From: Planctomycetaceae bacterium | GTDB taxonomy: Bacteria > Planctomycetota > Phycisphaerae > UBA1845 > UTPLA1 | NCBI GenBank assembly: GCA_006969385.1 | Contig: CP030884.1 | Coordinates: 3,410,001-3,474,000 of the forward strand | DNA: 64,000 bases | Direction: 5' to 3' | In this document: positions 47,947 to 55,687 of the stretch, piece after piece | How positions within the stretch are numbered: position 1 is the first letter of the stretch | Layout of the letters: each line of letters opens with the position of its first letter | Notes under the pieces: model-generated | Seen by the model: the letters and a program-made list of their open reading frames with translations, nothing else | Database searches by the model: none | What the model was told of the DNA's origin: nothing | Translations under genes and position numbers: made by a program

Positions 47947-47951
47947 GCATC

Positions 47952-48158
47952 ATGTCGCTCAAGGCCTTCCATCTCGTTTTTGTCGTTGTTGTGCTGCTGA
48001 TTTCGGTGGGCGTGGGTGCCTGGGGCGTGCGGGTGCAACAGATCGACGGTCAGGGATGGCCTATGCAATTGGGGGTCGCCGCGTTCGCGTTGGCGGCGAT
48101 CACTGCCGTGTACGGCGTTTGGTTTCTGAAAAAACTGAAGCACGTGAGTTATGCATAA
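47952..48158 (+). CDS. Small two-helix membrane protein of the oxidase cluster
   Basis: A 68-residue protein consisting of two membrane helices (FHLVFVVVVLLISVGVGAWG and LGVAAFALAAITAVYGVWFL) and a short basic tail. It starts 5 bases after the subunit IV stop and its end overlaps the next gene by 8 bases. The tight packing argues that it is a real gene. It may be an accessory or assembly subunit; no named family was recognised. Confidence 0.75.
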   Translation: MSLKAFHLVFVVVVLLISVGVGAWGVRVQQIDGQGWPMQLGVAAFALAAITAVYGVWFLKKLKHVSYA

Positions 48159-48456
48159 TCTCGCCAAAAATTTGACGGCCGGCGCGGTCGCTCGCGCCGC
48201 GATGCTGTTGAGCGCGGTGTTGGCAATGATGCCCAGCGTGGCCCACGCATGTTCGGTTTGTCAGGGCGATCCGAATAGCAATTTGGTAAAGGGTGCCGAA
48301 GCGGGCGTGCTGTTCATGGTCATTGTGACCTACGTGCTGCTGCTCGGTATGGCCGCTCTCGTCGCCAGCTGGTTTATTCGCCAAAATCGTCGCCTACGCC
48401 GCGTGCAACTCGAAGGCGGTGAATCCGGCTCTGATTCCGAGCCATCTCATTCCTAA
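48151..48456 (+). CDS. Small membrane protein with ACSVCQGDPNS motif
   Basis: A 101-residue protein. An N-terminal signal or anchor segment ends near a HACSVCQGDPNSNL block, so the two cysteines should be outside the membrane. A second helix (VLFMVIVTYVLLLGMAALVAS) and a basic then acidic tail (GSDSEPSHS) follow. The overlap with the upstream gene suggests coupled translation. The CxxC pair next to oxidase assembly genes suggests a copper- or thiol-linked role, which is inference. Confidence 0.72.
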   Translation: MHNLAKNLTAGAVARAAMLLSAVLAMMPSVAHACSVCQGDPNSNLVKGAEAGVLFMVIVTYVLLLGMAALVASWFIRQNRRLRRVQLEGGESGSDSEPSHS

Positions 48457-48465
48457 ACGGCAGTA

Positions 48466-49611
48466 ATGCCATTGTTTGCTGAAACGCTCATGTCCGCCGT
48501 CGAACTCAACTACGCATGCAACGCACCGCAGCAGCGCGTTCCGTCGCGCAAATTGTATGGGTTCGCGTGCTTCATGGTCGCGGCAACCTTGGGCCTCATC
48601 GCGGCCGGCGGAATGATCACGAGCACCGGTAGCGGTTTATCGGTGCCGGATTGGCCCACGACCTACGGCGAAAACATGTTCACGTTCCCGTTCAGCAAGT
48701 GGACGGGCGGCATCTTCTACGAGCACAGCCATCGTTTGATCGCTTCGACCGTGGGCTTCCTCACGATTATCCTCGCGGTTTGGCTACACCTTGCACGGCC
48801 GTCGCGGTTTCTCAAAATTCTCGGCTGGTGCGCGTTGGCGGCGGTCATCGTGCAGGGCGTCTTGGGCGGCCTCACGGTTCTGTATTTGTTACCAACTTGG
48901 ATTTCGGTAATGCACGGTTGCGTGGCGCAATCGTTTTTGTGCATTTTGGTAACGATTGCGGTATCGCTGGGGCGAATGCGGCGATCGGCTTCCGTTTCGC
49001 CTTACGCCAATACGAAGTCGACGTCGCCGCGTTGGGCGCTGGCCTTGGCGTTGGTTGTATTCGGTCAACTCGTTGCCGGCGCGATCATGCGTCATACCGA
49101 GTCGGGACTTGCCGTGCCCGATTTTCCGGCGATGTACGGAAGCTATTTGCCAAGCCTCACTGAAGATTCGTTGGCGCGCTACAACGAAAGCCGAGCATTC
49201 GATTATCAGATGGAGCCGGTGACCCGGGCGCAGGTGATGTATCACCTGGTACATCGCTTCGGTGCGGTGTTGGTGGTTGCGATGATGTTGGTTGCGATGT
49301 GGCGCTATCGCGCGAAGGCAACCGGAAGTTCGCGCTTGGCCCGCGCCGCTAAGTTGATTACCGTTTTGGTGGTCGTGCAAGCCGGGCTCGGCATTGCCAC
49401 CGTTCTGCTACGCAAGCCGCCGCTGTTTGCCACGGCCCATGTGGTCGTCGGTGCTGCGACATTGGCGGCGTCTTGGCGGTTGTTCCTGCACGCACGGTTC
49501 GAGCGCGGCGTAACGACCGACGCGGCTTCGGCTACTGCAACACTACCGCATCGTCACCCAATGGCGATGCCGACTGTTGCGCAAAAGAAACTGGCGGGGG
49601 CAGCTTCGTAA
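48466..49611 (+). CDS. ctaA: Haem A synthase
   Basis: A 381-residue COX15/CtaA-family protein with eight membrane helices in two similar halves. The conserved ITSTGSGLSVPDWPTTYG and RHTESGLAVPDFPAMYG blocks mark each half. Haem-ligand histidines appear as YEHSHR, VMHGCVAQ, LVHRFG and ATAHVVVG. It oxidises the C8 methyl of haem O to make haem A. An ATG at 48490 is an alternative start. Its stop overlaps the ctaB start by one base. Confidence 0.95.
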   Translation: MPLFAETLMSAVELNYACNAPQQRVPSRKLYGFACFMVAATLGLIAAGGMITSTGSGLSVPDWPTTYGENMFTFPFSKWTGGIFYEHSHRLIASTVGFLTIILAVWLHLARPSRFLKILGWCALAAVIVQGVLGGLTVLYLLPTWISVMHGCVAQSFLCILVTIAVSLGRMRRSASVSPYANTKSTSPRWALALALVVFGQLVAGAIMRHTESGLAVPDFPAMYGSYLPSLTEDSLARYNESRAFDYQMEPVTRAQVMYHLVHRFGAVLVVAMMLVAMWRYRAKATGSSRLARAAKLITVLVVVQAGLGIATVLLRKPPLFATAHVVVGAATLAASWRLFLHARFERGVTTDAASATATLPHRHPMAMPTVAQKKLAGAAS

Positions 49612-50519
49612 TGAGCACGGCACCCGCAAATTCGACGGCCTTCGCGCCTGTTGCCGGCAACGCATGGGTCGCACGGCTGAGCGATTACAAAGAGCTGACG
49701 AAGCTGCGCCTGAGCCTGCTCGTGCTGGTGGTTACAGCAGCGGGCTACGCGTTGGGTGCCGACGGCACCGCGTCAATTTGGGGCATGCTGCACGCCGTTG
49801 CCGGTACGGCGCTGGTCGCCTTTGCTGCCAACGCCCTCAACCAAGTTATCGAGCGACGCTTCGACCTGTTGATGCCGCGTACCCAGAACCGACCGGTGGC
49901 GGCGGGGCGGATCGGCGTCGGGGAAGCCACGATTTTCAGTTGGGCATGCGCCGTCATCGGAACGGTCTATCTGGCGGTGGCGGCCAATGCGTTAGCGGCG
50001 GGTTTGGCGGCGCTAACGTTCCTGATTTACATATTTGTATACACGCCGATGAAGCGGCGAACGTGGACCAATACGCTAGTTGGCGCTGTTCCCGGTGCAC
50101 TGCCGCCGTTGATCGGCTATGTCGCGGCGGGTGGAAGCTCGTGGCTGATCGCGGGAACACTATTTGCAATTTTGTATCTGTGGCAGATGCCGCACTTTTA
50201 TGCAATTGCCTGGATGTATCGCGACGACTACGCAGCCGGCGGTTATCGCATGTTGTCGGTCGTCGATCCGTCCGGGCGCGCCGTCGCGCGACAGTCGGTG
50301 TATTACGTTTTGGCACTGATGGTGGCCGCCGCCTTTCCGGTGGCTTTCGTCGGTAAGCCGAATCTGTTTGTGCTTATCTCGTCATCGTTGGCGGTTTGTT
50401 TTGTGACCTGCGTTTTGCAGTTTGCCAGCAAGCCGGAACGCACGTCGGCACGCTACGTGCTCTTGGCATCGATTGCCTATCTGGCTGCCCTGATGGTGGC
50501 GCTGCTCGTCACGTTCTGA
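49611..50519 (+). CDS. ctaB: Protohaem IX farnesyltransferase (haem O synthase)
   Basis: A 302-residue UbiA-family prenyltransferase with about nine helices. The Mg/diphosphate motif appears as ANALNQVIERRFDLLMPRTQ, and the second conserved region as YTPMKRRTWTNTLVGAVPGA and LWQMPHFYAIAWMYRDDY. It adds a farnesyl group to haem B. The start codon overlaps the ctaA stop by one base (TAATG), showing coupling. Substrate of ctaA is its product. Confidence 0.95.
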   Translation: MSTAPANSTAFAPVAGNAWVARLSDYKELTKLRLSLLVLVVTAAGYALGADGTASIWGMLHAVAGTALVAFAANALNQVIERRFDLLMPRTQNRPVAAGRIGVGEATIFSWACAVIGTVYLAVAANALAAGLAALTFLIYIFVYTPMKRRTWTNTLVGAVPGALPPLIGYVAAGGSSWLIAGTLFAILYLWQMPHFYAIAWMYRDDYAAGGYRMLSVVDPSGRAVARQSVYYVLALMVAAAFPVAFVGKPNLFVLISSSLAVCFVTCVLQFASKPERTSARYVLLASIAYLAALMVALLVTF

Positions 50520-50521
50520 TC

Positions 50522-51481
50522 ATGTCGAATATTGTTGCCGTTAACGGGTTGTCTTTCCGCTACGGCGATCGGCTTGCGCTCGATGATATTTCGCTTTCGG
50601 TAACGCGCGGCTCGATGTTTGCGTTGCTCGGCCCCAACGGCAGCGGCAAGACGACTTTTTTTCGCATACTCGCCACGCTATTAACGCCGCAAGACGGTAC
50701 GGCGACAATTGACGGCTTCGACGTGGTGAAAGATTGTGCGGCGGTGCGTCGGCGCATCGGTATCGTGTTTCAATCGCCCAGCCTCGACATCCATTTGAGC
50801 GTTGCAGAGAACCTACGCCATTCGGGTCATTTGTATGGCTTGCGCGGCGGCGACCTTCAACAGCGGATCGACGCCGCGCTCGCAGCGGTGACGCTAGCAG
50901 ATCGGCGCGGCGAGCGTGTCAAGGCGCTGTCGGGCGGCATGCGACGACGGGCCGAGATTGCACGCGTTTTGTTGCACCGCCCGCAGTTGCTGATACTCGA
51001 CGAACCCAGCACGGGCCTCGACCCGGCGGCGCGGGCCGAACTGTGGCGACATTTGGGCCGCGTGCAGGCCGAAAGCGACGCGACAATTTTGGTGACGACG
51101 CACTTGATGGACGAAGCGGAGCGTTGCGACCGGGTGGCGATTTTTGACCGAGGTAAGTTGGTGATTACCGGCACGCCCGACGAGTTGAAGTCGCGCATCG
51201 GCGGTGATTGCGTCACGATTCGCGGTGGGGACCTCAAACAGTTGGCAGCGGATATCGACGCGGCAAACTTCGGACCGGCGCGCGCGTTGGATAAGGCGCT
51301 GCGCATCGAAACGACATCGGCGACGAAACTGGCGGCGGATTTAATGCAGCGCTTCGGCGAACGTATTAGCGAATTGACCATCGGTCGCCCAACGCTCGAC
51401 GATGTGTTTATTCACGAAACGGGTCACGTGTTTGAAACAAGCAGTGAATCCACTTCGAGCAAACAGAAAGGGCGGCGCTGA
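50522..51481 (+). CDS. ABC transporter ATP-binding protein
   Basis: A 319-residue ABC ATPase starting at the ATG at 50522, two bases after ctaB. Walker A GPNGSGKTT, signature LSGGMRRRAEIA, Walker B LLILDEPSTGLDP and a switch TTHLMDEAERCD are all present. The C-terminal 80 residues match the extra domain of DrrA/CcmA-like exporters. Position between haem A synthesis and SCO suggests a role in oxidase maturation, perhaps cofactor export; that is inference. Confidence 0.92.
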   Translation: MSNIVAVNGLSFRYGDRLALDDISLSVTRGSMFALLGPNGSGKTTFFRILATLLTPQDGTATIDGFDVVKDCAAVRRRIGIVFQSPSLDIHLSVAENLRHSGHLYGLRGGDLQQRIDAALAAVTLADRRGERVKALSGGMRRRAEIARVLLHRPQLLILDEPSTGLDPAARAELWRHLGRVQAESDATILVTTHLMDEAERCDRVAIFDRGKLVITGTPDELKSRIGGDCVTIRGGDLKQLAADIDAANFGPARALDKALRIETTSATKLAADLMQRFGERISELTIGRPTLDDVFIHETGHVFETSSESTSSKQKGRR

Positions 51482-52296
51482 TGCATGCTGAGGGTAGCGA
51501 CGTAATAGCGACCGACCTGCTGTGGCTACCCACGTGGACGCTGTGCAAGCGCGAGATCACGCGTTTCCTGCGGCAGCGCGGTCGCATCGTCGGTGCGGTC
51601 GGTACGCCGCTGATCTTTTGGCTTATGTTCGGCGGCGGGTTGTATAAGTCGTTTCAACTCGACGGCGTCGAGGGTTCCTATTTGGAGTTCACCTTCCCTG
51701 GTGCGATTGCGGCGATTTTGTTGTTCACGGCAATCTTCTCGATGATCACGGTGATCGACGATCGCGATAACGGCTTTATGCAAGGCGTGCTGGTCGCGCC
51801 GGTCTCGCGCGCGGCCATTGTGTTGGGCAAGGTGATGGGGGCGTCGGCGTTGGCCGTGGGACAGGCGGTGGTGTTTTTGTTGTTCGCACCCTTGGCGGGG
51901 TTGCGGCCGGGCGTTGCTGACGTGGTGGTCACGATCGGCGCGATGGTCGTTTTGGCCGTGGGTGTTTGCGGATTGGGTTTTTGGATCGCGTGGCGGATGG
52001 AAACGACGCAGGGCTTTCACGCGATTATGAATCTGGTGTTGATGCCGATGTTGGCTCTGAGCGGGGCGTTTTTCCCGATAACGGGGGCCGCACGGATCGT
52101 CGGATGGCTGATGACTATAAATCCTATGACGTACGGAGTGGCCCTGTTGCGCTGCTCGTTTGGCGGCGTGGCCGAAGATACGGCCAGCCGGATTCATTGG
52201 ACGTTGGCGTTGGGCGTGTCCGTCGGCTTTGCCGCGTTGATGGTGGTGCTGTCATTGATCACGGCGCGGCGCGAAGCGCGACAGGCGGCCGTATGA
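51481..52296 (+). CDS. ABC-2 type transporter permease
   Basis: A 271-residue membrane protein with six helices of the ABC-2 family (GTPLIFWLMFGGGLYKSF, ALAVGQAVVFLLFAPLAG, LVLMPMLALSGAFFPITG). Its ATG shares one base with the stop of the ATPase gene, so it is the membrane partner. The cargo is unknown. Confidence 0.9.
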   Translation: MHAEGSDVIATDLLWLPTWTLCKREITRFLRQRGRIVGAVGTPLIFWLMFGGGLYKSFQLDGVEGSYLEFTFPGAIAAILLFTAIFSMITVIDDRDNGFMQGVLVAPVSRAAIVLGKVMGASALAVGQAVVFLLFAPLAGLRPGVADVVVTIGAMVVLAVGVCGLGFWIAWRMETTQGFHAIMNLVLMPMLALSGAFFPITGAARIVGWLMTINPMTYGVALLRCSFGGVAEDTASRIHWTLALGVSVGFAALMVVLSLITARREARQAAV

Positions 52297-52311
52297 AACA
52301 GAAATAAACAA

Positions 52312-53076
52312 ATGACGATATCTGATTCTCAAAACGCGGAGCCGACCACCCGGCGACCGAGGTCGGCGCACGATGAACTGCAACCCAGTCGTTGGTTCTG
52401 GTTGCTGATGTTCGGCACAATGGTTTTCGTGGGCGGGTTGGCGTACTTACAGTATTCGCGGGTGGATGCGGCGCGCAATCAGGTCGGTGCGCCCGTCGGC
52501 ACATTGCAGGTGTTGGCCGAACTGCCCGAGTTCACGTTGACCAACCAACACGGTGAAAAGGTAACGCGCGCCGATCTGGCGGGCGATGTGCTGATTATCA
52601 ATTTTATCTTTACCGAATGCGGCGGGCCGTGCCCGTTGATGACCGACCGCATGCGCGAAATCAATCGCGAACTGGTGCGGCAGAATATCCCGCGCACGCG
52701 CACGGTGAGTTTTTCGGTCGATCCGACGACCGATACGCCGAAGGTGTTGACCGAATACGCGGAGTTTAAGCAGGCCGATGCGTACGACGACTGGTTGTTT
52801 TTAACGGGCAACGAAAAGACGATCTACCAGATTTGCAAGGCGGTGTTCTTGCCGATCGCAAAGGGCACCGACGAACATTCGATTATGCACTCGCCGCGGT
52901 TTCTGCTGATCGACCAGAAAGGGCGGTTGCGCGGGTATTACGAAGGCGTCGCCGATGAGGAAATCGAAGCGCGCTTTAACGGCCAGATCGTCGATGCCCC
53001 GATGAATCCCGACAAGATGGAAGCGCTGTTGAAAGACGTGATGACGCTGTTGCGCGAGGAGACGCGCCGTCGATGA
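52312..53076 (+). CDS. SCO-family copper chaperone
   Basis: A 254-residue SCO1/SenC/PrrC-family protein. One N-terminal membrane helix (WFWLLMFGTMVFVGGLAYL) is followed by a thioredoxin-fold domain with FTECGGPCPLM (the CxxxCP copper pair) and a distal His in EHSIMHSPRFLLID. Members deliver copper to the CuA site of subunit II or reduce its cysteines. It overlaps the DUF420 gene by four bases. Confidence 0.93.
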   Translation: MTISDSQNAEPTTRRPRSAHDELQPSRWFWLLMFGTMVFVGGLAYLQYSRVDAARNQVGAPVGTLQVLAELPEFTLTNQHGEKVTRADLAGDVLIINFIFTECGGPCPLMTDRMREINRELVRQNIPRTRTVSFSVDPTTDTPKVLTEYAEFKQADAYDDWLFLTGNEKTIYQICKAVFLPIAKGTDEHSIMHSPRFLLIDQKGRLRGYYEGVADEEIEARFNGQIVDAPMNPDKMEALLKDVMTLLREETRRR

Positions 53077-53498
53077 GCGTACAGGACTTGCCGCATTTGA
53101 ACGCAGCACTAAACACGCTGGCGGCGATGCTCATCTTTATGGGCTGGGTGTTTATCAAAAACGATCAAAAAACGGCCCATCGCAACGCGATGATATTGGC
53201 CGTGCTCGTGTCGGCGGCGTTTCTCACGAGCTATCTGATTTTTCATTACCACGTCGGCTCGGTGAAGTACACCGGCTCGGGCTTGGTCAAATATGTTTAT
53301 TACACCGTGCTGTTAACGCACGTGGTGCTGGCGGCGGCGGTGCCGGTATTGGTGATCATCACAGTTTATCGCGCTGCACGTAAGCAGTTTGATAAACACA
53401 AGCGCATCGCACGCTGGACGTTGCCGATTTGGATGTACGTCTCGGTGACGGGCGTGGTAGTGTATTTGATGCTGCGCAGTGTGAATGCGTACGGTTAG
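53073..53498 (+). CDS. DUF420 membrane protein
   Basis: A 141-residue protein with four helices, matching DUF420 (CtaM/YozB-like): HLNAALNTLAAMLIFMGWVF, ILAVLVSAAFLTSYLIFHYH and KHKRIARWTLPIWMYVSVTG. Histidines near membrane edges (FHYH, LTHVV, HKRIAR) could bind copper or haem. In Bacillus-type bacteria the family supports oxidase assembly. It is the last gene of the respiratory cluster. Its stop overlaps that of the convergent nth gene. Confidence 0.9.
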   Translation: MSVQDLPHLNAALNTLAAMLIFMGWVFIKNDQKTAHRNAMILAVLVSAAFLTSYLIFHYHVGSVKYTGSGLVKYVYYTVLLTHVVLAAAVPVLVIITVYRAARKQFDKHKRIARWTLPIWMYVSVTGVVVYLMLRSVNAYG

Positions 53499-54300
53499 GT
53501 CGCCCGTTTATTTCGCTTCGATACCTTCTTGCGTTTGGCCTTCTTCTTCTTGCCAGCTTTCGCGTTTGTCTTTTTGTCATGCTCAAACGCCGACGGGCAC
53601 AACTCCGTCAGTGTGCATTGATCGCACAGCGGCTTGCGCGCATTGCAAATGGCGCGGCCATGCAGGATGAACATATGACCGACATCGGTCCAGCGGTCCT
53701 GCGGAAACACTTCCATCAGGTCGCGCTCGATCTTGACGGCGTCTTTGGTATCGCGCGAAGACCATGTCAGATCGAATCGATGGGCGAGCCGACCGATGTG
53801 CGTGTCGACGACGAAGCCTTCATTCTTTTCAAACCAGGTGCCGAGGATGACGTTGGCGGTTTTGCGGGCAACGCCGGGGAGCGTTAGCAAATCGTCCATG
53901 TTGTCGGGCACGTCGCCGTCAAAATCGCGGACCAGTACCTGCCCCGCACCGATGATGTTCTTCGCTTTGTTGCGATAGAAGCCGGTGGATTGAATGAGCA
54001 ATTCCAACTCGGCTGGTTCGGCTTCCGCGAAGGCCTCGGCGCTGTTATAGCGATTGAAAAGTGCGGGCGTGACCATGTTGACGCGTTCGTCGGTGCATTG
54101 GGCAGAAAGGATGGTAGCGACGAGCAGTTGCAGGGCCGATTCGTGGTCTAACGCACATTCGGGGTTGGGGTAAAGGGTCTCCAGCTCATTGAGAATCTTC
54201 AGCGCGCGGTCTTTTTTCTTGGTGAGGGATTCTTTGGGTTTGCGCGTGCCCTTCTTTTGAGCGCCGGTCTTTTTCTTTTGGCGTTTTTAGATGACGGCAT
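53495..54300 (-). CDS. nth: Endonuclease III, with an apparent N-terminal frame break
   Basis: The main frame encodes a full endonuclease III core: ALDHESALQLLVATILSAQC, LPGVARKTANVILGT (catalytic Lys), FVVDTHIGRLAHRF (catalytic Asp) and a C-x6-C-x2-C-x5-C iron-sulfur loop (CNARKPLCDQCTLTELC). A Lys-rich tail ends it. It removes oxidised pyrimidines and nicks the DNA. This frame has no ATG, GTG or TTG before a TAA at 54287-54289. An ATG at 54300 in another frame would join it if one A were added to the A5 run (T5 at 54284-54288 on the plus strand), giving a Lys-rich start (MPSSKKRQKKKTGAQ). The ATG at 54076 would remove an essential helix and is unlikely. Confidence 0.85.
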
Positions 54301-54381
54301 GTTGGGCTGCGCTCTTTGATATCAAATCAAGGGTTGAATTTTACTTGTGTGTAATCGCTGGTGGCCACACCGGTTGCAAAT

Positions 54382-54411
54382 CGGTGCCACAGCGCTTTGC
54401 TGCGCAAAGCT
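54382..54411. repeat. Dispersed short repeat with hairpin
   Basis: CGGTGCCACAGCGC at 54382-54395 runs into a perfect 7-bp hairpin (GCTTTGC at 54394-54400, GCAAAGC at 54404-54410). The same 14 bases with a shorter hairpin occur at 12599-12624. A further dyad, GTGGCCACACCG with CGGTGCCAC, lies just upstream (54361-54390). It lies in the gap between two minus-strand genes. Confidence 0.55.
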
Positions 54412-54426
54412 ACTAGGAGACAACCA

Positions 54427-54987
54427 TCAATTGGATGCGGGTGGTGTTGAGGTTGCACGGTCTGGGGCGGCGGTCGTGTTGTTACTCGCGATGGTGTCGC
54501 GCAAGGGGCCGCTCCACGCGAGGCCGATTAGGGTCAGGCTGACCAAGGCCAGGTTCACCTTGGAAACAAAGACGGCGCTCTCGTGAAACTCGTCAAAGGC
54601 AGCGCGGATTTCGGCGTCCGAATTGGCACCGGCAACGTCGTCTTGCATCGCAAGGATTTGGGGCGATAGGAACTGGACGCTGTAAACAAGAAAGCCCGTC
54701 GCCACGCCTACCATCAAGAAACGCAGCATCGGGCCGCCTTTTCGTCGCGCCAAGACCGTGACGCAACCGGTGCCGATTAACAGAACCACGGCGCAACTCA
54801 ACTGGACCTTATCAAACTTGCTGAAGGTCGGAGCCATGACACGGCCGGCGATGGCGTTGGGTTGGGCCAGCTTTTCTTCGGCGTTCAACACGCTAAACGT
54901 GCTTTGGGCGGCGATGGCGACGAGAATCATGCCGCCGAGCCAAACGCCGGCGGCCAGCACGGCAAGGGTATGCAGCAAGCGCGTCAT
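54427..54987 (-). CDS. DUF4149 membrane protein
   Basis: A 186-residue protein with four helices (TLAVLAAGVWLGGMILVAIA, SCAVVLLIGTGCVTVLARRK, FLMVGVATGFLVYSVQFLSP, SKVNLALVSLTLIGLAWSG). The WLGGMI start and layout are those of DUF4149. The tail is Thr/Pro-rich. The start overlaps the stop of the MoaD-MoaE gene by four bases, so they share a transcript, though no functional link is known. Confidence 0.85.
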   Translation of the reverse strand: MTRLLHTLAVLAAGVWLGGMILVAIAAQSTFSVLNAEEKLAQPNAIAGRVMAPTFSKFDKVQLSCAVVLLIGTGCVTVLARRKGGPMLRFLMVGVATGFLVYSVQFLSPQILAMQDDVAGANSDAEIRAAFDEFHESAVFVSKVNLALVSLTLIGLAWSGPLRDTIASNNTTAAPDRATSTPPASN

Positions 54988-55655
54988 ATCGTGTTATGCC
55001 CCCAGGTTTTTTGACCGTCGGACCAGATTTCTTTTTTCCAAATTGGAACATCCACTTTTAGCGTGTCGATGATGTAGCGCACGGCATCGAGCCCGTCCTT
55101 ACGGTGGGCGCTGACGACGACGACGCTGACGGAAGGTTCGCCCAGCGGTACGCGCCCGAGGCGATGCACGATCGCCGCGTCGACGATGTCGTACTTTTCA
55201 CCGGCACGGCGGCGAATTGCGGCCATCTGTTCGAGGGCCATGTCGTCGTACGCTTCGTAGTCTAGCGCGCTGAGGTTGCGGCCCTCCGATGTTTCGGCGC
55301 GCACCACGCCGTCGAAGGTGCTGACCGCACCGCAGCCGTCGGTGCGCATTTCGACCATGAGCGGGCTGATGTCGATCGGTTCGCGCACCAGTTGCACGCG
55401 CGGCAGATTGCCGCCGCCCGAGACCGGGGGAATCACGGCGACTTCATCGTTTTCGCGCAGCGTGCGGTCGAGGGCGCAGTATTCCTTGTTGACGGCTAGG
55501 CGAATGCCGAGGGCATCGCCCAACTGTGGATAGTTTTCAGCCAGAATCCCGGCCACACCACCGACGGTGATGTTGCGCGGCACTTCGAGCGATAGCTCGG
55601 TCTCGCCCGCCAATTCGCGTGCGGGCCCGAAAAATTTGATATTGATGCGCGGCAT
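54984..55655 (-). CDS. MoaD-MoaE fusion (molybdopterin synthase)
   Basis: A 223-residue fusion. Residues 1-80 are MoaD-like, beginning INIKFFGPARELAGE and ending IPPVSGGG. Residues 90-223 are MoaE-like, with VEMRTDGCGAVSTFDGVVR, IVHRLGRVPLGEPSVSVVVV, SAHRKDGLDA and VPIWKKEIW (active-site Lys). MoaD works as a C-terminal Gly-Gly thiocarboxylate, so in the fusion the SGGG has to be cleaved, or another route used. Mycobacterial MoaX is a known fusion that is cut there. No other molybdopterin gene is in the window. Confidence 0.9.
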   Translation of the reverse strand: MPRINIKFFGPARELAGETELSLEVPRNITVGGVAGILAENYPQLGDALGIRLAVNKEYCALDRTLRENDEVAVIPPVSGGGNLPRVQLVREPIDISPLMVEMRTDGCGAVSTFDGVVRAETSEGRNLSALDYEAYDDMALEQMAAIRRRAGEKYDIVDAAIVHRLGRVPLGEPSVSVVVVSAHRKDGLDAVRYIIDTLKVDVPIWKKEIWSDGQKTWGHNTI

Positions 55656-55687
55656 GTTGATGACTCGCGCGAGCTTTGAAACTCGTG

